In this document: positions 21,326 through 31,432 of the stretch, piece by piece
Numbering within the stretch: position 1 is the first letter of the stretch
Layout: each line of letters opens with the position of its first letter
Assembly: GCA_002077045.2 (NCBI GenBank)
Contig: KZ111174.1
Coordinates: 121,615 to 185,614 of the forward strand
Reading direction: 5' to 3'
DNA length: 64,000 nucleotides
Origin: Rachicladosporium sp. CCFEE 5018
Lineage: Eukaryota; Ascomycota; Dothideomycetes; Cladosporiales; Cladosporiaceae
Translations under genes and position numbers: made by a program
Notes under the pieces: generated by a model
Seen by the model: only the letters and a program-made list of their open reading frames with translations
What the model was told of the DNA's origin: nothing
The model's database searches: none

Positions 21326-22483
21326 ATGCCCAAACCCCCCCGGCCCACGAGCAATGGCGGCATCACAAAGTCCAATCCCTACGTCGGCGCCGCCGCTCGC
21401 AAACCCGCCAAATCTAGCGGAAGCAACAACAACATCTTCAAAATGAACACCGACATCGGGCAACACATCCTCAAAAACCCCGGCGTAGCCCAAGCCATAG
21501 TCGACAAAGCGGACCTCAAGCAATCAGACATCGTGCTCGAAATCGGTCCGGGAACAGGGAACTTGACGGCAAGGATTCTGGAGAAAGCGAAGAAAGTCAT
21601 TGCCGTTGAGCAGGATCCCCGCATGGCGGCTGAAGTCACGAAACGATTTCAAGGCACGCCGCAAGGGAAACGATTGGAGTTGATTCTGGGGGATGCAATC
21701 AAGATGGAGAAGTTTCCGTACTTCGATGTCTGCATCTCCAACACGCCCTACCAAATTTCTTCGCCCTTGACCTTTCGCCTGCTTGCCACAAGTCCCAGTC
21801 CGCGCAGCTGCATACTCATGTTTCAGCGCGAGTTCGCTATGCGGCTCTTCGCTAAGCCAGGCGATAAGCTGTTCTCACGGCTTTCTGTCAATGCGCAGAT
21901 GTGGGCGAAGGTCGATCATGTGATGAAAGTGGGGAAGAACAATTTCAATCCTCCGCCACAGGTGGAGAGCAATGTTGTGAGGATCACGCCGAAGAACCCG
22001 AGGCCAAGGGTGAGCTATGACGAATGGGACGGGCTGTTGCGGATCTGTTTCGTCAGGAAGAATAGGGTGTTGAGGCAGGCGTTTCTGGGGACGACGAGTG
22101 TGATGTACATGTTGGAGGGGAACTATCGAACTTTCTGCGCACAGAATGATATCCTACTGGACGACTCACCTCTCGATCCTGCTGCTGCGGAGGCATCGAT
22201 GGCCGTTGATATGGCGCCGGCTGACGACGAAGCGGAGGAGCCGAGCGCGATGGATCTAGATGACGAAGACGATGTGCCATCGTTCTTTAAGGAGCCCGCA
22301 CCGCGTACTAAGACTCCTGCTCGGAAAGCTCGAGGTCGGGTGTCAGCGCTGGTCAGAGCGAAGGTTAACAAGGTCTTGACGACCGACACACAGCTCGAGA
22401 ACAAGCGAGCGAGACTGTGCGACGAGGGAGATTTCTTACGGATGCTGGTGGCATTCAACGAGGAGGGTATACATTTCGCATGA
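21326..22483 (+). CDS. DIM1: 18S rRNA dimethyladenosine transferase
   Basis: 385 aa from the ATG at 21326 (M-P-K-P-P-R). The frame is open upstream, with in-frame ATGs at 21209 and 21164. Dim1 dimethylates the two adjacent adenosines at the 3' end of 18S rRNA and is also needed for pre-rRNA cleavage. The KsgA/Dim1 fold begins I-F-K-M-N-T-D-I-G-Q-H-I-L-K-N-P-G. The SAM-binding motif is V-L-E-I-G-P-G-T-G-N-L-T and the catalytic motif is N-T-P-Y-Q-I-S-S-P. Later come F-Q-R-E-F-A-M-R-L and F-N-P-P-P-Q-V-E-S-N-V-V-R-I. An acidic, low-complexity insert (about 290-330) precedes the conserved C-terminal helix (F-L-R-M-L-V-A-F-N-E-E-G-I-H-F). The start shown matches the usual Dim1 N-terminus; see the finding on the longer form. 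Confidence 0.95.
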   Translation: MPKPPRPTSNGGITKSNPYVGAAARKPAKSSGSNNNIFKMNTDIGQHILKNPGVAQAIVDKADLKQSDIVLEIGPGTGNLTARILEKAKKVIAVEQDPRMAAEVTKRFQGTPQGKRLELILGDAIKMEKFPYFDVCISNTPYQISSPLTFRLLATSPSPRSCILMFQREFAMRLFAKPGDKLFSRLSVNAQMWAKVDHVMKVGKNNFNPPPQVESNVVRITPKNPRPRVSYDEWDGLLRICFVRKNRVLRQAFLGTTSVMYMLEGNYRTFCAQNDILLDDSPLDPAAAEASMAVDMAPADDEAEEPSAMDLDDEDDVPSFFKEPAPRTKTPARKARGRVSALVRAKVNKVLTTDTQLENKRARLCDEGDFLRMLVAFNEEGIHFA

Positions 22484-22799
22484 TCAGGTGCGAAACTTTG
22501 CATTGTGAGGGTTAGCGATGGCGTTCAGGTACCTAGCATGCGATATCCTGCGTATGAGATGAGCTCGGTGGGCGAGAAGACTCACTTGAACTCTTTGGAC
22601 TATAGCCTTGAAGCAAGAATTCGAGCATATATTGCTGCCGCATGATTGCCTAACCCCACTATGTCCTGTTCCTGTCCCGCATTCGTCACCCATGCAGGGA
22701 CCTTCCAATGTTTCAGCCTACCTAGAGCTTACTTTATTTACCCAGCTCTGACTTCAACTTCAACTACCTCACTTCCCATTGCAATACCTTCTAGCAATC
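22484..22799. other. Intergenic region DIM1-AIP1
   Basis: 316 bp containing the DIM1 3' end and the AIP1 promoter. A C/T-rich tract runs up to the AIP1 start, common in fungal promoters. I see nothing else. Confidence 0.5.
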
Positions 22800-24653
22800 A
22801 TGTCCCTCACTCTCCGCACCCTCCTCGCCCCCTCTCCCTCCACAACCCGCGGCTCCCCAACCCCCATTTCAGCCCACCCAAAAGGCACACACATAACCTA
22901 CTGCGCCAACAAAACGATCTACGTCCGCTCCATCGACACCCCCTCAGACTGCAAACAATACACATCTCACACCGCCGCGCCGACCATAGCCCGCTTCTCC
23001 CCGAGCGGCTTCTATATCGCCTCAGGCGACACTTCGGGCACGGTCAAAATCTGGGATGCAGTAGGGTGCGAGAACACGAAAGGGAGTTATGAGGTTATAG
23101 CCGGACGGATCAGGGACGTGGCGTGGGATGGGGATTCAGCGAGGATTATAGCGGTGGGGGATGGGAGGGAGAGGTATGGGGCTTGTATTACGGCCGACTC
23201 TGGGAACAGCGTTGGCGAGATCAGCGGGCACGCGGGGCAGGTTAATTGCGTTGATGTTAGGAAGCAGAGGCCTATACGGGCTGTGACGGGGAGTGATGAT
23301 GCGACGTTGTGCTGGTACCATGGCGTGCCTTTTAAGTTTCAGAGTAATGTAAGGGGAAAGCATGAGAAGTATGTGCTTGGGGTGCAATTCAGTCCTGATG
23401 GGGAGAGGTTTGTTAGTGTAGGCAGTGATCGGAAGATCTGGGTTTTTGAGGGGAAGACGGGGGAGGTGGTGAAGGAGGTGGGCAAGGGCGTGCATGCGGG
23501 GAGTGTGTTTGGGGTTAGCTGGGCGCCGGATAGTAAGAAGTTTGTTACTTGCTCCGGGGACCGGACGGTGAGGGTTTGGGATGCTGAAAGTGGCGAATGC
23601 ACCCGATTCTGGCGGATGGGCGGCGAGAAGGGGACTGTGGGTGATCAGCAGGTTGGGGTTGTCTGGGTACCTGGGAGAGAGGATGGAATGATCATTTCGA
23701 TTGATTTGGATGGAAATCTAAATTACTTCTGCGAAGGGCGGGAGGAGGGCCCCATCCTCACTGTGAGTGGGCATGCGAAGGCGATTACGGCTGCGGTGGC
23801 TGTGGCTGGCAGTGGAAAGATCTGGACTGCCTCGTCTGATGGACGGACGCTCGTCTGGGATTTGAAGAATGAAGTGGCGTATCCTATCGCCGGCGAGGGA
23901 CACACATCATACGTCTCTGGTCTGGCAGCAACGAGCGATGGCTCGACAGTGTCGTCAATCGGCTGGGACGACACGCTACGAACCATCTCAACCTCAGAAA
24001 ACAGCTTCGCCTCCTCACCTGCGAAAACGAACGGCCAACCCAAAGCCATCGCCTCAACAACAATCGACTCAAAACCCTACACCCTCATAGCCGACGGCCG
24101 CGGCATAACCCTCTACAGCGGTTCTTCAGAGATCACTCACCTGCAGGTGTCGAGTCCTCCAACAACGCTCTCCGCCCTCGGTCCCCTCATCGCAGCAGCC
24201 TCTTCCACCTCCCCCTCAATAACCCTCTACACCCTCACTCCCACCCTCACCCCCGCCCTCACACCAATCACAACTCTTCCCTCCCTACCCTCAAACCCCA
24301 CAACCCTCGCCCTTTCCCCGCAATCCACACACCTCGCCGCCGGCCTGGCGAATGGCAAGATCCTCGTCTACCGCGCGCCGACGTCCCGGAATCCGGAATG
24401 GGAGCTTGAGACGAATCGCTGGAGTGCGCATAGTGGGCGGGTGAATAGTATTGCTTGGAGTGCGGATGGGAAGTTTGCTGTCAGTGGGGGGTTGGACACG
24501 CATGTTTTTGTTTGGAGTCTTGAGGATCCGGGACGGAGGGTGAAGGCGTTGAATGCGCATAAGGAGGGGGTTGGGGCTGTGTGTTGGGTGGGCGAGGGGG
24601 AGGTGGTGAGTTGTGGGGTTGATGGGGCGGTTAAGGCGTGGGATGTGCGGTGA
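22800..24653 (+). CDS. AIP1: Actin-interacting protein 1, WD40 repeats
   Basis: A single frame of 617 aa from M-S-L-T-L-R-T-L-L-A-P-S-P, the usual Aip1 opening. WD40 repeats fill the whole length, many ending in W-D or equivalents (V-K-I-W-D-A, V-R-V-W-D-A, T-L-V-W-D-L, V-F-V-W-S-L, V-K-A-W-D-V at the very end). This fits the two seven-bladed propellers of Aip1. Conserved stretches include H-T-A-A-P-T-I-A-R-F-S-P-S-G and V-N-C-V-D-V-R-K-Q-R-P-I-R-A-V-T-G-S-D-D. Aip1 works with cofilin to disassemble actin filaments in cortical patches. An upstream in-frame ATG at 22779 is less likely to be the start. Confidence 0.95.
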   Translation: MSLTLRTLLAPSPSTTRGSPTPISAHPKGTHITYCANKTIYVRSIDTPSDCKQYTSHTAAPTIARFSPSGFYIASGDTSGTVKIWDAVGCENTKGSYEVIAGRIRDVAWDGDSARIIAVGDGRERYGACITADSGNSVGEISGHAGQVNCVDVRKQRPIRAVTGSDDATLCWYHGVPFKFQSNVRGKHEKYVLGVQFSPDGERFVSVGSDRKIWVFEGKTGEVVKEVGKGVHAGSVFGVSWAPDSKKFVTCSGDRTVRVWDAESGECTRFWRMGGEKGTVGDQQVGVVWVPGREDGMIISIDLDGNLNYFCEGREEGPILTVSGHAKAITAAVAVAGSGKIWTASSDGRTLVWDLKNEVAYPIAGEGHTSYVSGLAATSDGSTVSSIGWDDTLRTISTSENSFASSPAKTNGQPKAIASTTIDSKPYTLIADGRGITLYSGSSEITHLQVSSPPTTLSALGPLIAAASSTSPSITLYTLTPTLTPALTPITTLPSLPSNPTTLALSPQSTHLAAGLANGKILVYRAPTSRNPEWELETNRWSAHSGRVNSIAWSADGKFAVSGGLDTHVFVWSLEDPGRRVKALNAHKEGVGAVCWVGEGEVVSCGVDGAVKAWDVR

Positions 24654-24799
24654 GACACGCCAGACGATGTCGAGATTGATTGATGGATGTACAGCAAGCT
24701 CGTGGGTGACGACTGCATGGATGACACTGATATAGATTAGCGAACAGCGTTGAGCACAGTCGCATTGCTACAGACTTCATCTGCGTTGCAATGTCAGCC

Positions 24800-25847
24800 T
24801 CACTTGAGCGTAAGGACGATCTTCCCAACATTCAACCCAGCCTGCAATACTTCTAGAGCCTCCTGTACCTGATCCATCCCGTACACCCTTCCAACCACAT
24901 CCTCGAAGCGCAGCCTCGTCGTCTCAATGAACCGATTCATCCTCTCAAACTCCTGCCGCGACCCGACATTTATCCCCCGCAGCGTAGCAGTCTTGTCAAT
25001 CAACAAGCTCACAAACCCAGCCAGCGCAGCCGTATCCTGCTTGCCCAAGTAGCCGACCTGACTAATCGTACCACCTTTCTTTACAGCTTTGAGACTCTGC
25101 ACCAGACTCTCCATCCCACCGTTCTCAACCACAAGGTCCACGCCCCTGCCACCAGTAAGCTCAAGTACATGCTCCTCCCACGCAGGGTCAGAGCGGTAGT
25201 TGACGCCCTGCACCTGTCCTTGGCAGCGCCCGCACGCCCGCGAGCTTGGAGTCGGACGACGAAGTGATGATCACTTTCCATCCAGCGGCTATAGCTAGTT
25301 TCGACGCCACCATACTCACGCCTCCCGTGCCTTGAAGTAGCACCTTTCGACCTGCTGGAAGCTCGCCCTGAGCGTTGATCAGTGAGCTCCATGCCGTCAG
25401 CCCGGCGTTAGGGAGGCACGCTGCCTCAGTCCAGTCCAGATGCGCTGGAATGCGGACGCAGACTTGCTCGTCCATTACTATGTGCGTAGCAAGAACGCCA
25501 TCGATCTCGCCACCAAGCCAGCGCCGGGTCTGCTCATCGCCTGTGATGGCATCCTGGTCCAGGATCGGCGAGACGCGGGCGCCGAGCTCGAAGCGCGTGG
25601 CGTGCGAGCCGAGGGCTACGACTGTGCCGGCTGCGTCTGAGCAGGGGATGCCGTTTTCGAGGGTTGGCCAGGGGTTTGTGCCGTTGAGGATGTTGCTGTC
25701 GCGGTAGTTTAGGCTCACTGCATGGACTTCGATCAGGAGGGAGGTTGGGGGGAGTGGGTTTGGGAGAGGTTCTGAGGTGTGGGAGAGGAGACGAGAGTTG
25801 GGCGTGCGGCGGTAGACTGTGCGGGAGGTGGTGAGGGTGTGGGCCAT
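24800..25847 (-). CDS. Zinc-type/quinone oxidoreductase (MDR superfamily) with apparent frameshift
   Basis: Two overlapping frames together encode one medium-chain dehydrogenase/reductase of about 345 aa. The N-terminal part (25847 to about 25215) has L-N-Y-R-D-S-N-I-L-N-G, D-A-A-G-T-V-V-A-L-G and the nucleotide-binding L-L-Q-G-T-G-G-V-S-M-V-A-S-K-L. The C-terminal part (from about 25213 down to 24800) has V-N-Y-R-S-D-P-A-W-E-E, G-G-R-G-V-D-L-V-V-E-N-G-G and I-S-Q-V-G-Y-L-G. The frames differ by one surplus base somewhere in 25213-25250, a GC-rich stretch with G-runs. An intron cannot explain this, because the only nearby donor would delete the G-T-G-G-V-S cofactor motif. The substrate is unknown. 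It is either a base-call error or a recent pseudogene. Confidence 0.8.
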
Positions 25848-26582
25848 CGCTGTGTGATTAGGATGGGCAGGTAGGGAGGGGGTACGTGGAAATGAAGGGA
25901 AGAACTGTATAGAGCTCGTCGTGAATGTTGTGATCTGGACTTACTATGTGTTTGCTTCAATGGCTCTCCGGCTCCATCGTCCTTTCGGGAGCTGAGTCGC
26001 GCCCTACAACAGACTTGCCATGGCACTCGCCGGAGCGAATCGAAGACCCTCATCAAGACTTCATCCGAGCGATCAATGAGCGGAATCAACGGGCTTCGCA
26101 GTCTGATCACGCCCTTTGACATGCCGCCCCATTGGTAAGCTGATCGTCGCTGGTCTCAGATTGCTATGACAGGCTTCACGCGCGTCATTTGGCGCATGCT
26201 GATACAGGTCAGACCGTGCAAGCTGTGTGAGTGCTGACATGACATTGCGTGCAGTCGCGGGAAATAGCAAAGCCTCCCGCGTGTCCTTGTCCAGAACTGA
26301 GGCACAAAGTCCTGGTGGCATAATTCAGCACGTATGCGAAGTTGTCATCACACCATGTGCTTTGCACATCATCATACCTTCCCGACGGACACACAGCCTC
26401 AGCCGTTATACCTTAACGTATCTGGCTGCACTGCGCCTCGTACCAATAGACACCGTTCAATGTAAGTATGCCATAGGCTACACGCACAGCCTAATGACGT
26501 GGAGCCCAAGGCACTCTATCAGAACTCATTTGCGGAAGGTAGGCTTTAGCTCATTGAATCCCCCTCAAGTGTTTGACTGGAT
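25848..26582. other. Divergent intergenic region
   Basis: About 735 bp between the oxidoreductase and the HET-domain gene. Open frames on both strands match nothing I know. An upstream non-coding or coding exon of the HET gene could lie here. Confidence 0.4.
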
Positions 26583-28719
26583 ATGGACCACGGGTTGGCC
26601 AGCACTCGGCTTTGCGAGCTCTGCGCACGGCTCGACCTCAGAAAGCTTCTTCGCGCAGGAGACCGACCACAAGCTGTGCACGACGCGTATAAACGCAATC
26701 GATTAGCAGCCCAAAAGGATATCGAACAGTCTCGACCGGTCTGCGATAGATACTTACATCGCGGAGACGACGCTTGCTATGAGCATCAACCGAACCTGCA
26801 TGCTTTGATTGCCAGTGCGAAGAGCTGCGATCTGTTTCACGCCATTTTGAGTCGAAGGATACCATGGGGAGGCGCCGAGTCAGACTCTCCTCTTGATGTG
26901 TGGCCATTCCACTTCGCCGCAAAGCTGCATTGGTTGTCCGGTGATAGTTATACACGGCTGTCTGCGGTCCAAGAGTCGCCTTCCAGTAGTTATGAGTGGG
27001 CTAACTTCGTTCCAAGGCGTTCCGACGGCAGCCTCAATTATGCCGATGGCCAATTCCTTGGGCACCAGTTTTTGAGCAGCCCCGAGAGGTTGAAGCTTGC
27101 GAAGTCCTGGTTGGCTGAGTGCGAGGCCCACCATGAGGCATGCGTCAAGGCACCCGGGCTTGACTTGAAACGCCCGTTGCGGCTACTGAAGATCGGGAAG
27201 GACCTTGTTCATCTAGAACTCGATACGGCGATCGATGTGCGTTATGCCACTCTTTCATACTGCTGGGGAAACGCTCATTTCGTGACGCTGCGCAAAGATA
27301 CCGAGTCCTGGCTATCGCGCGGGTTTCGCGAAGATGAGCTACCGAAGACTTTTGGAGATGCAATCAGATGTACGAAAGCTCTCGGTATCGCGTATCTTTG
27401 GATTGACGCACTATGCATTCGCCAAGACGATGCAGTGGACATTGCTACAGAGATCTCCCAGATGGGGGATGTATATATCGGCTCACAGATTACGATAGAA
27501 GCATCGGCATCGTCCGCCGCGCACGACAGCTTCCTCGAAATGAGCACATGGACAGCACCCGGCGTGCTTATGAGATGGCAAGGATCCCCAGTGCCTCGTT
27601 ATGTCCACCTTACACACGAAACTTCCCTATGGACGGAGCTCGCTAGTTCTGCGGTTCATAAAAGAGCCTGGACCCTGCAAGAGCGTCAGTCTGCCTCCAC
27701 CATGTGCCGAACGCAGTGATTAACCGTTGCTCTTAGGAATACTTGCCCCACGAACATTGAGCTTCGGGAGAAAGCAATTTTCTTTTGAGTGTCACGCTGG
27801 GATCGTTGAGGACATTGAATGGAAGCTGACTGAGCCAGTCGACGGCAGGGACGGCATGAGCAAGCGCATATTGGCAGGAAATCGTCAAGATGACCGTCTG
27901 ATAAGGTTTTGGTGGTCAGCGGTCCAAAATTATGCCTCGAGAGATCTCACGGTCCTCAGCGATCGCTTACCTGGGATTGGCGGTCTTGCTAAAGCGCTCC
28001 ATGGTGCCATAGGTGGAGATTACTTGGCTGGAATCTGGTCTTCTTCTATATCACCTTCTGGACATCTTGTGCGCGGGCTATGCTGGAGCCTTTACGCACC
28101 TGAACTGCCGGATGGGTCGCTGGATCTGGACACTCTAATGAGAACCTCTACCTCTGACCTGTCTACAAGATCCGTTCCCAATTACGGCGCACCGACTTGG
28201 AGTTGGGCTTCTACTACCGGAAACCTACTCCCATACAACAAAAGTTGGGACCGGGGTTCGACGACCGTCATCGCTGACATACGGGCGGTGGAAGTCGTTC
28301 CTAGCCTTGGAGACATATTCGGCCGCCTTACTCACGCACACATTGACATAAGTGCGCCGACATTGTCCATTCCCGATCCGCTGCTGGATGGTAAGCGGGT
28401 GTTGGACCACCCTGCGTACCTTTTATGGGAAGATTTTCGTGGGGAGGATGCAAGCTGTGAATATTTCCAACATCACATACCTCACGAGGGTCAAGAATTC
28501 GCGGTTATCCAGCTTGTGCGGCACGAGGGCCACCGCAGACCGACATTGGCTTGTTTGGTCATCGAGAGTTGTGGTGATGAGACGTGGAGGCGATTGTTTT
28601 TGCACGAGTTCCGAACACTGACTAGTGTGGCCTCGGAGGGTGCAATCACGCATGATCTCTCCTTGGCTGACGCTGTGGAACGCGCATCGTGGCGGACACG
28701 AAGATTTCGTCTCGTCTGA
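26583..28719 (+). CDS. Heterokaryon-incompatibility (HET) domain protein
   Basis: Two exons (26583-27684 and 27737-28719) splice inside an Arg codon to give 694 aa. The N-terminus L-C-E-L-C-A-R-L-D-L-R-K-L-L is a cysteine motif often seen before HET domains. The domain itself starts Y-A-T-L-S-Y-C-W-G (about residue 221). It continues P-K-T-F-G-D-A-I-R-C-T-K-A-L-G-I-A-Y-L-W-I-D-A-L-C-I-R-Q-D-D and ends with R-A-W-T-L-Q-E-R-I-L-A-P-R-T-L-S-F-G, which the splice restores exactly. The rest (G-L-C-W-S-L-Y, P-T-W-S-W-A-S-T-T-G) is the usual C-terminal region of these proteins. HET domains are cell-death effectors in vegetative incompatibility and probably innate immunity. The trigger for this one is unknown. 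Confidence 0.93.
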
Positions 28720-29551
28720 GAACAGGAGCCACTATAATGACAGGTGCCTATGAGCGATCCGACATGCCGGACGGATATGGAAAGTGCATCCATCGGGCTT
28801 GACCTGCGGAATACTCTGCTGTTGCGATTCGGACCGCTTGGCCTCGTGGAGGTTCTGAGATTCGCGTCCAACTACCTGCATTACCCAGTTGTGCCAGGAT
28901 GTGATATTACTAGAAGAGAGGAGAGGAGCGTTCCCTACGGGTTCTTCTTCAGCTCGAGAGGGGCGTTTGAGATTATAGATGCATCGATCTCTGAGCTTCT
29001 TGCGCAGGGGACGTAAAGCGATAAGCTGGCGCAGGAAGCGCTGGTGACCATGCAGGCTGAGAGGGATGTTGGCCAACTGGGCTAGGCTTGCGGTCAGTTG
29101 CATGGCTGACTTTTCATCTCATCATGGTATTACAGTTGCCAATAGTCTCCTCAGGGTACCAAGAACATTACCGTACCCGTATGGCACTCATGTGTGGCGC
29201 CTGGAGACGTGGAGACGAGGCAGAGTATGACCTTCGATAACTTAAACTCTGCGGCCACTAGCTTCGCTTCTCAACCACCCGCTGTCGTCGGCCTGACCAC
29301 CGAGCACAGGAGTGTTAGCAGTACGAATCGCCTCCGTCGAAGCCCCAGCTTTCAGTGAATCGCTGGACTAACATCTGCCAAAAGCGAAAGTCCACCCGAA
29401 GCGTCCGGATCCCAATCACGATCGTCCGCCCAGCGCCAACGCTGAAACTATTGCACGTTCCCGATCGCCTTGCGCCTGACTCAGACTGCTAATCTCGGTT
29501 ATCACCACCTCCTTCAGCCACCACGCTTTCTCACTACGTTCCCACATCCTC
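28720..29551. other. Intergenic region
   Basis: About 830 bp between convergent HET and TAF12 genes. A 90-codon frame at 28744-29016 directly follows the HET gene but has no recognised domain and is left unannotated. Confidence 0.4.
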
Positions 29552-31432
29552 CTAATCCCCCTTCCCACCCCCCATGACCTTAGCCGCCTGCACAGCCTGC
29601 ACCTTCCCCACCCACCCACTCGCAGGCTGAAATTTCCTCACACTCCTCACCTCATCCAAACTATACCCCGGGATTCGAATCCCATAATTCCGCTCAAGCA
29701 CCATCTGCACATCCCGCAACTCCAACGTCTGGCCCTGCCTCAACTTCGCCAAGCGGCAACTACTCTGGATGAGATTGTCGACGAAGTTGTCGCACATGCT
29801 CAGCACGGACTCCTGGACGTCCGGCGAGAGGCCGTCGGCGGGATCGGAGGAGTGCGTTATCTGCCGGACCAGCTCGTCGAGTTTGCGCTTGGAGAGCACG
29901 TGATCGCCTTCGCCTTCGAGGGTGAAGGGGGGTGGTTTTTGGATTCCTGGCGCGTGGAGGAGGCCGGATTGGTTTAGCATTGTTGGGCGCGAAGCCGGGC
30001 CTGCGACGGGCTGCTGCGTGTTCGGACCAAGTGATAGGGTTTTGGGGATGGGGAATTTGGTGTTCGCGCTGTTGAATTGCTGGTTTGTGGTTTGTGGGAA
30101 GCCACTTGAGGTGGGCGTGTGTTGGGTGGCCGATTGTGGGAATTGCAAAGTCGAGGCGGACATGGTGCCGTGGGGGGTTTGCATTGGTTGGGAGGTTTGC
30201 GGGGGTTGCGGGTTGGAGGTCGACTGTTGTTGAGCTTGGCTGTAGGAATTGGCACGATTTAGGGCATCGCTCTGTGTGAGTGGTCGGGGAGGACCTGAAG
30301 GCTGGGCGGACATTGCGCTTTGTGGGACGGCGGATTGGGGGGTATGGTATTGCTGGTTGCCGTATTGCGCTGCTTGTTGGGTGTTAATTTGTTGACGCTG
30401 TTGCTGTTGCTGGAGGCCTTGATGCGCCATATTCTGCTGTGGGTAATTCTGTTGTGGCATCTGAGGTTGAGTGGCAGTCTGCGGGGTTTGTTGATGCATT
30501 GTCTGTTGTGGAGTCTGCTGTTGCGGCAGGTGCTGTGGGACTTGTTGTTGTGGCATCTGCCCCGGCTGCTGCTGCGTAAACTGATTCTGCGGTTGCGGTG
30601 GTGATGCGGACATTCGCTGCTCCATCTTGACATCACCTTGCCCGCCGTTCTGCGTCACCGGCCTTTGCGCTTGACCACCAATCTGTGCCTGTGCTTGACC
30701 GCCCTGCGCACGGTTCTGCTTATTAGTGTATGCAATCTTGTTCTCATTGTTCTTTCGCTCCAAGGCGAGCGCTGCCGCTGCTGCTGCTTGTTGCGCTTGT
30801 TGTGCCGCCATGCCTCGAGTCTTCCACTGTTCCAAGGACTCTCTGCCATTGTCTCGCGCATCTTTCATCAGAGCTTGCACCGCCCGGATCTCGACCTCGG
30901 CGCGCGCCCTTTTTAGCAGATGCTGCCCGTACATGTTCTGGAACTTGAGCTTGTACGCGTCGAACTCCTCCTTGCTGCTGATTGTTGGCTCAGGAAAGAC
31001 ATTCAGTGCTGTTACCTGCGCCTTGACCCTCGTCTGCAACTGCACAAGCTCGGCCTGTGAATTCTGCTGTGATTGAGCTGGTGCCTGCTGCTGTGCCTGT
31101 TGCGGCTGCATCTGCTGTGCCATCTGCGCTCCATTTCCCTGCGGAGCCATCTGTCCCTGCTGCGGCATCTGCCCATTCATCTGAGGCGGTCGAGGCTGCT
31201 GCCCGTTACTGCTCGATCCCGGGCGATTCCCACTCGACATCCTCTGCATCAGTTTCGAGCTCGCCTGCTGTATGCGACTTCGCGCCTCATTCTTGGCTGG
31301 ACTGCCCTCGGGACTCCCTTCATACTGCTGCCATAGTCCCGTCAAACCGGACTTGAAGTGCTTCCTAGTGTCATCATCGAGATATGGGAGAGTGTCGATT
31401 TGGTTCGGGCGGATCATCTGCTGTTGCGCCAT
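29552..31432 (-). CDS. TAF12: TFIID/SAGA subunit TAF12
   Basis: A 626-aa single frame. The N-terminal 55 residues are structured and basic-acidic (I-D-T-L-P-Y-L-D-D-D-T-R-K-H-F-K-S-G-L). They are followed by a very Gln-rich middle (about 60-450) with runs of Q, QQ-P and QM. The histone-fold domain lies near residues 510-590: V-L-S-K-R-K-L-D-E-L-V-R-Q-I, L-S-P-D-V-Q-E-S-V-L-S-M-C-D-N-F-V-D-N-L-I, and L-E-L-R-D-V-Q-M-V-L-E-R-N-Y-G-I-R-I-P-G-Y. This is the H2B-like fold of TAF12, which pairs with TAF4 in TFIID and with Ada1 in SAGA. It is a nuclear general transcription factor. The C-terminal extension after the fold (Q-P-A-S-G-W-V-G-K) is typical of fungi. Confidence 0.95.
   Translation of the reverse strand: MAQQQMIRPNQIDTLPYLDDDTRKHFKSGLTGLWQQYEGSPEGSPAKNEARSRIQQASSKLMQRMSSGNRPGSSSNGQQPRPPQMNGQMPQQGQMAPQGNGAQMAQQMQPQQAQQQAPAQSQQNSQAELVQLQTRVKAQVTALNVFPEPTISSKEEFDAYKLKFQNMYGQHLLKRARAEVEIRAVQALMKDARDNGRESLEQWKTRGMAAQQAQQAAAAAALALERKNNENKIAYTNKQNRAQGGQAQAQIGGQAQRPVTQNGGQGDVKMEQRMSASPPQPQNQFTQQQPGQMPQQQVPQHLPQQQTPQQTMHQQTPQTATQPQMPQQNYPQQNMAHQGLQQQQQRQQINTQQAAQYGNQQYHTPQSAVPQSAMSAQPSGPPRPLTQSDALNRANSYSQAQQQSTSNPQPPQTSQPMQTPHGTMSASTLQFPQSATQHTPTSSGFPQTTNQQFNSANTKFPIPKTLSLGPNTQQPVAGPASRPTMLNQSGLLHAPGIQKPPPFTLEGEGDHVLSKRKLDELVRQITHSSDPADGLSPDVQESVLSMCDNFVDNLIQSSCRLAKLRQGQTLELRDVQMVLERNYGIRIPGYSLDEVRSVRKFQPASGWVGKVQAVQAAKVMGGGKGD

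Noticed and set aside
25213..25320. An intron from GTGAGT near 25321 to the ACAG before 25213 to explain the oxidoreductase frame change
   Set aside because: It would remove the conserved G-T-G-G-V-S nucleotide-binding stretch and the following helix, so a frameshift is the better explanation.
28744..29016. 90-codon frame directly downstream of the HET gene
   Set aside because: It reads somewhat like protein (L-L-L-R-F-G-P-L-G-L-V-E-V-L-R-F) but has no known domain, and the HET protein already ends in a typical W-R-T-R-R-F-R-L-V. No splice joins the two. Not enough support.
29660..29700. B-box-like GATTCGAATCCC element suggesting a tRNA gene
   Set aside because: It lies inside the conserved histone-fold exon of TAF12 and has no A box or cloverleaf arms around it.
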